Shown in pieces: positions 5,899 through 8,340 of a stretch of DNA of 8,340 bases (within the stretch, counting starts at the first letter, position 1; each line of letters begins with the position of its first letter). The position numbers and the translations under genes were made by a program. Below the pieces are notes generated by a model. That model was not told the origin of the DNA, did no database searches, and was given only the letters and a program-made list of their open reading frames with translations. This DNA comes from CAYTPE01 sp964439885. Lineage in GTDB: Bacteria; Patescibacteriota; Patescibacteriia; Magasanikbacterales; GWA2-37-8. The stretch lies in assembly GCA_964439885.1 (NCBI GenBank), contig CAYTPE010000050.1, positions 1 to 8,340 on the forward strand, given 5' to 3'.

Positions 5899-6555
5899 TT
5901 ACTTAATAAGTTGCGTCAAGAGTTGGTCCCAATCGATCGACTGTTCCGGATTTACCATTTTATTATTGAGAAATACAATTGGATACACGGTATAGTTTTG
6001 TGTTCTAGCAAAGGAAACACTTTCGGCAACGTGGAGCCCTGGTGCGGTACTGTGCACGCAGTCGCTCCATGCCTTTATGTTAAGCCCTACCGATGTAGCG
6101 GCATCGGTGAGATTTTTGTCGTTTAGGGATTTTCCCTGGGAAAGCACGGTGTCGAGGTACGGCCAGAATTTATGCTGTACATGGGCGCAGAGCGCCGCCT
6201 CGTGAGCCTGTGTCGCGTTACCCGCAAATAGGTGATCTTGAGGGTAATCTTTCCAAATTAAACGAACTTTGGTGGGGTTCTCGAGCACAAAATTTTCAAG
6301 CGTTTTGTGTGTTTGTTTTGAAGTGATGTTGTTGAGATCGACGAATTCGACGATGGTAAGGTCAGCGCCGGGGTTGCCCAGAATAGGATCAAGCGGGGAA
6401 AGAGGGATATCGGTAGCAGAAGCGGCCACCAGTGAAGCGTTTGATGAGCGAGTGGTAATCTGCCGGGCTCGTTGTATTTGATAAAATAAGAGCACGCCGG
6501 CCACTATCACAATACTACACAGAACGAAAAAGAATTTTTTCATCGAAATATGCAT
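5899..6555 (-). CDS. Membrane-anchored DsbA/thioredoxin-fold protein lacking the CxxC active site
   Basis: A single N-terminal membrane helix (about 5-25, MKKFFFVLCSIVIVAGVLLF) exposes a domain outside the membrane. The segment DPILGNPGADLTIVEFVD (56-73) is the usual opening of DsbA-like Thioredoxin_4 domains. The next residues should be the redox motif CPYC or similar, but here they are N76-I-T-S79, so both catalytic cysteines are missing. The family's cis-proline loop is kept (VYPIVFLNNK, Pro192), as are two further cysteines (123 and 166) at places where many family members have a structural pair. The fold is therefore likely intact but thiol oxidase or isomerase activity is unlikely; a chaperone-like or binding role is possible. 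The ORF starts 4 bp after the propeller gene's stop. An AGGTG (6573-6569) lies 13 nt before the 6555 ATG, rather far; a second ATG at 6543 (MKKFFF) is an equally plausible start. It is the middle gene of the operon, before the Cys-rich protein that would be its natural client. Confidence 0.85.
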   Translation of the reverse strand: MHISMKKFFFVLCSIVIVAGVLLFYQIQRARQITTRSSNASLVAASATDIPLSPLDPILGNPGADLTIVEFVDLNNITSKQTHKTLENFVLENPTKVRLIWKDYPQDHLFAGNATQAHEAALCAHVQHKFWPYLDTVLSQGKSLNDKNLTDAATSVGLNIKAWSDCVHSTAPGLHVAESVSFARTQNYTVYPIVFLNNKMVNPEQSIDWDQLLTQLIK

Positions 6556-6559
6556 AGAA

Positions 6560-7792
6560 TTATATATTCACCTGGAAAATACCCGTTCGGTGTGGATCGG
6601 TGAAGAATAGTTTACCACTATTTTTATCGAACGAGATTGACTGAATAGTATATTCATTATCGAGTGGAATCGGCTGTTTTAAACCAGTGCGAATATCGAT
6701 TTTATAGAGCTGATCAGGTGTGTCCTTGGCGATAGCCGGAGACATACCAGCACCGTCGGGCAGCGTTTCGGGCACAGCGCAAAAGAGAGTATTTTCATCT
6801 GCAAAACTACATTTATGCGCCCATGTATTGAGCTGAAGCTGTTTGCGATTGTTACCGATAGAATCACCATACGCATCGACAATCCATAAATCTGGTTTGT
6901 AGCTGCTCGCGCTGTTATCGATGCTGTACAGAAGTTTCTGACCGGTCGGCGACCAGTTTGATTGAAAATCGAGACCTTCAACGATCGCCGGTTTGAAGTT
7001 TTCGCCGTGCAAACCTACAAAGAGTACTTCTTGGCGTTCGCCCCCCACCGGTTCGCCAGTACGGGAGAGTGCGACTGTTTGCCGGCTGGGCGACCAGTCT
7101 ACTATTACTTTGTCGCCATTGTTGCCGAGGGGCTCGAGGGCTTGTGTGCCGGTACCGTCATCTTTGGTGGTGATGAGCCATCGATTGTCTGGGGAGAGCC
7201 CCATGCTCTTAGCGGCGATCTGTGCGCCGTCGGATGAAAAAGAAAAATCCTGCCAGTGTTGAGGAAGGCTTACTTGTTTTTTGGTGGTAAAATCATAGAC
7301 TATTTTTGCTCCATCCGGGTATTCGATAACCGCCTTGTCCTGATTTTTGGCCCAGGTGACATTTTGAGCGTTATAGAAAACCTGATCGGAAAGTGCTATA
7401 GGCGCACCATTTGCGGAAACGTGATAAAATTTTCCGTCAGCTTGGTTGTAATAACGGACCGAACCACCACCCACATTTGCGAAAGCAGGATAGTCGTTCG
7501 TGAGCTGTACTACCGGCTGTTCTTGAAAATACGTACCCGCAGATCCGTTGTTCTCAGGAAGTGTACCGAGAGGGAGGGTGCCTGACTCTGAAGTCGTTGT
7601 GCCGTTGCCATTGTTCGAGCGCACCGATGAAGTAGGAAGTTGTCCTGATGTGTTGGTAAAATCCTGGTTGTTGATCTGAACCGTGGTCGTGGTAGAACGA
7701 AAGAAGACCGCATAAATACCGAAGCCAACTAAGGCGCTCACGACAAGTAAACCAAAAATAAGAAGTAGACGTTTGATAAGTTGAGGAGACAT
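6560..7792 (-). CDS. Membrane-anchored TolB/WD40-like beta-propeller protein
   Basis: From the ATG at 7792 the protein has 410 residues. A basic start (MSPQLIKR) and one membrane helix (9-30) are followed by a Ser/Thr/Asn/Gly-rich spacer (33-85) and a long beta-rich region. That region holds repeated blade-like motifs: FSFSSDGAQIAAKS (183-196), LSPDNRWLITTK (199-210), VDWSPSRQTVALS (231-243), NWSPTGQKLLYS (279-290), CSFADENTLFCAV (328-340) and SFDKNSGKLFFTD (387-399). The W/F-SPDG-x-x-hydrophobic pattern is typical of TolB/PD40 propellers, which usually bind proteins or peptides rather than catalyse. Cys328 and Cys338 could form a disulfide. A GTG at 7822 in the same frame would add ten residues (MGCYILSCAH); I prefer 7792 because it gives a standard membrane-anchor start. 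It is the first gene of the three-gene operon and has its own promoter. The exact role is unknown; an envelope scaffold function is inferred from the neighbours. Confidence 0.85.
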   Translation of the reverse strand: MSPQLIKRLLLIFGLLVVSALVGFGIYAVFFRSTTTTVQINNQDFTNTSGQLPTSSVRSNNGNGTTTSESGTLPLGTLPENNGSAGTYFQEQPVVQLTNDYPAFANVGGGSVRYYNQADGKFYHVSANGAPIALSDQVFYNAQNVTWAKNQDKAVIEYPDGAKIVYDFTTKKQVSLPQHWQDFSFSSDGAQIAAKSMGLSPDNRWLITTKDDGTGTQALEPLGNNGDKVIVDWSPSRQTVALSRTGEPVGGERQEVLFVGLHGENFKPAIVEGLDFQSNWSPTGQKLLYSIDNSASSYKPDLWIVDAYGDSIGNNRKQLQLNTWAHKCSFADENTLFCAVPETLPDGAGMSPAIAKDTPDQLYKIDIRTGLKQPIPLDNEYTIQSISFDKNSGKLFFTDPHRTGIFQVNI

Positions 7793-7837
7793 ATGTGCAC
7801 AAGACAAAATGTAGCATCCCACACGGGCGCTGACTTA

Positions 7838-7846
7838 AGTATAGCA
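7838..7846 (-). promoter_or_regulatory. Extended -10 promoter of the envelope operon
   Basis: On the minus strand TGcTATACT (7846-7838) is an extended -10 element, the same form as upstream of recG. No convincing -35 is found at 16-18 bp. Transcription would start near 7831, which leaves about 38 nt before the ATG at 7792 (or about 8 nt before the GTG at 7822). It lies just downstream of the coiled-coil gene's stop at 7859. Confidence 0.55.
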
Positions 7847-7858
7847 CAAAAGAAGGCT

Positions 7859-8340
7859 TTAGGCAGCAGCCGTCTGTCTCGCTTCAATTTCTTTTTCGAA
7901 GACATTCTGAAGGTTGTCTATTTGGTCGTCGATACGCTCTATTTCTTTGTCACATTCTTCAATCGCTTTCTGTTTCTCTTTAATTTTTGTTTCAAGGGTA
8001 GCAATTTCAGCTTCGGACTGATTCACGAGCAGCCGCACCAAATCGATCATGCCCATGGGCAGACCAACTCCACTCAGCCACTCACCAAGCGTGCGTAGAC
8101 GTTGCCATAGTAATTTTCGTTTCAATTTCGTGATTTTTTCTTCATCATCAGCAATCTCATTTTCATGAGATTCTTTTTCTTCTTGTTTTTTGGAGCGTTC
8201 GTCTTCAAGTTTTTTAATTTGCTGGCGATTTTTTATCGATAAAGCCGTATTCAAAACACCGCCGGTAGCATTATTGAGGGCAGCGTTATGTCGGTCGGCC
8301 TTGTGATTTTTTTGCTTTCTTTTCTTGGCCAGTTCATCGG
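7859..8340 (-). CDS. C-terminal part of a coiled-coil protein, 5' end beyond window
   Basis: The frame is open from the window edge to a TAA at 7861-7859, about 160 residues. A TTG at 8254 could be read as a start, but the frame continues without a stop to 8340 with similar basic, polar composition (DELAKKRKQKNHKADRH), so this is most likely the end of a longer protein. Two charged heptad-rich helices (codons spanning about 8230-8120 and 8025-7870) flank a less charged hinge (WQRLRTLGEWLSGVGLPMGM), which suggests an antiparallel coiled-coil hairpin. Lys, Glu and Ile/Leu dominate; there is one cysteine. No known family is recognised. It reads in the same direction as the envelope operon, 66 bp upstream of that operon's ATG, and may belong to the same cell-surface locus. 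Confidence 0.75.
   Translation of the reverse strand, partial: DELAKKRKQKNHKADRHNAALNNATGGVLNTALSIKNRQQIKKLEDERSKKQEEKESHENEIADDEEKITKLKRKLLWQRLRTLGEWLSGVGLPMGMIDLVRLLVNQSEAEIATLETKIKEKQKAIEECDKEIERIDDQIDNLQNVFEKEIEARQTAAA

Overview
The window looks like a chromosomal piece of a small-genome Patescibacteria/CPR bacterium, most likely Parcubacteria-like. This is inferred from protein style: a type IV secretion (T4SS)-pilin-like two-helix segment fused to a lysozyme-like domain, very tight gene packing, almost no Shine-Dalgarno sequences, and low-complexity repeats inside housekeeping genes. The standard genetic code fits, because recG and radA both end in TGA at the expected place. No rRNA, tRNA, CRISPR array, transposase or phage gene is visible.

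Layout. The plus strand carries the end of a small membrane-anchored protein (1-387), a terminator (401-429), an extended -10 promoter (444-452) and recG (473-2629). recG converges on radA, which lies on the minus strand (2643-4046), with only 13 bp between the stop codons. Upstream of radA, also on the minus strand, is a compact three-gene operon read 7792 to 4112. In transcription order it encodes a membrane-anchored beta-propeller protein, a DsbA/thioredoxin-fold protein and a large cysteine-rich secreted protein with a T4SS-pilin-like membrane segment and a lysozyme-like domain. The gaps inside the operon are 4 and 5 bp. A coiled-coil protein, also on the minus strand, runs off the right edge (7859-8340).

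How the genes work together. RecG (branch-migration helicase) and RadA (recombination ATPase) are a DNA repair and recombination pair; they lie side by side but are transcribed towards each other. The minus-strand operon looks like cell-envelope machinery. Its last gene joins a pilin/membrane segment to a putative peptidoglycan-cleaving domain and has 26 cysteines outside its signal peptide. The DsbA-like neighbour would be the natural disulfide catalyst, but its CxxC active site is replaced by N-I-T-S, so it is probably not an oxidase in the usual sense.

The most unusual signals are repeats. Four separate arrays of 7-nt units, each with a different unit sequence, sit in frame in recG (two) and radA (two). 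radA also carries a 69-bp inverted pair of 23-nt REP-like hairpins just before the Walker B strand, translated as an extra loop. Three promoters (recG, radA and the operon) share the -10 hexamer TATACT and give short leaders without a recognisable ribosome binding site.
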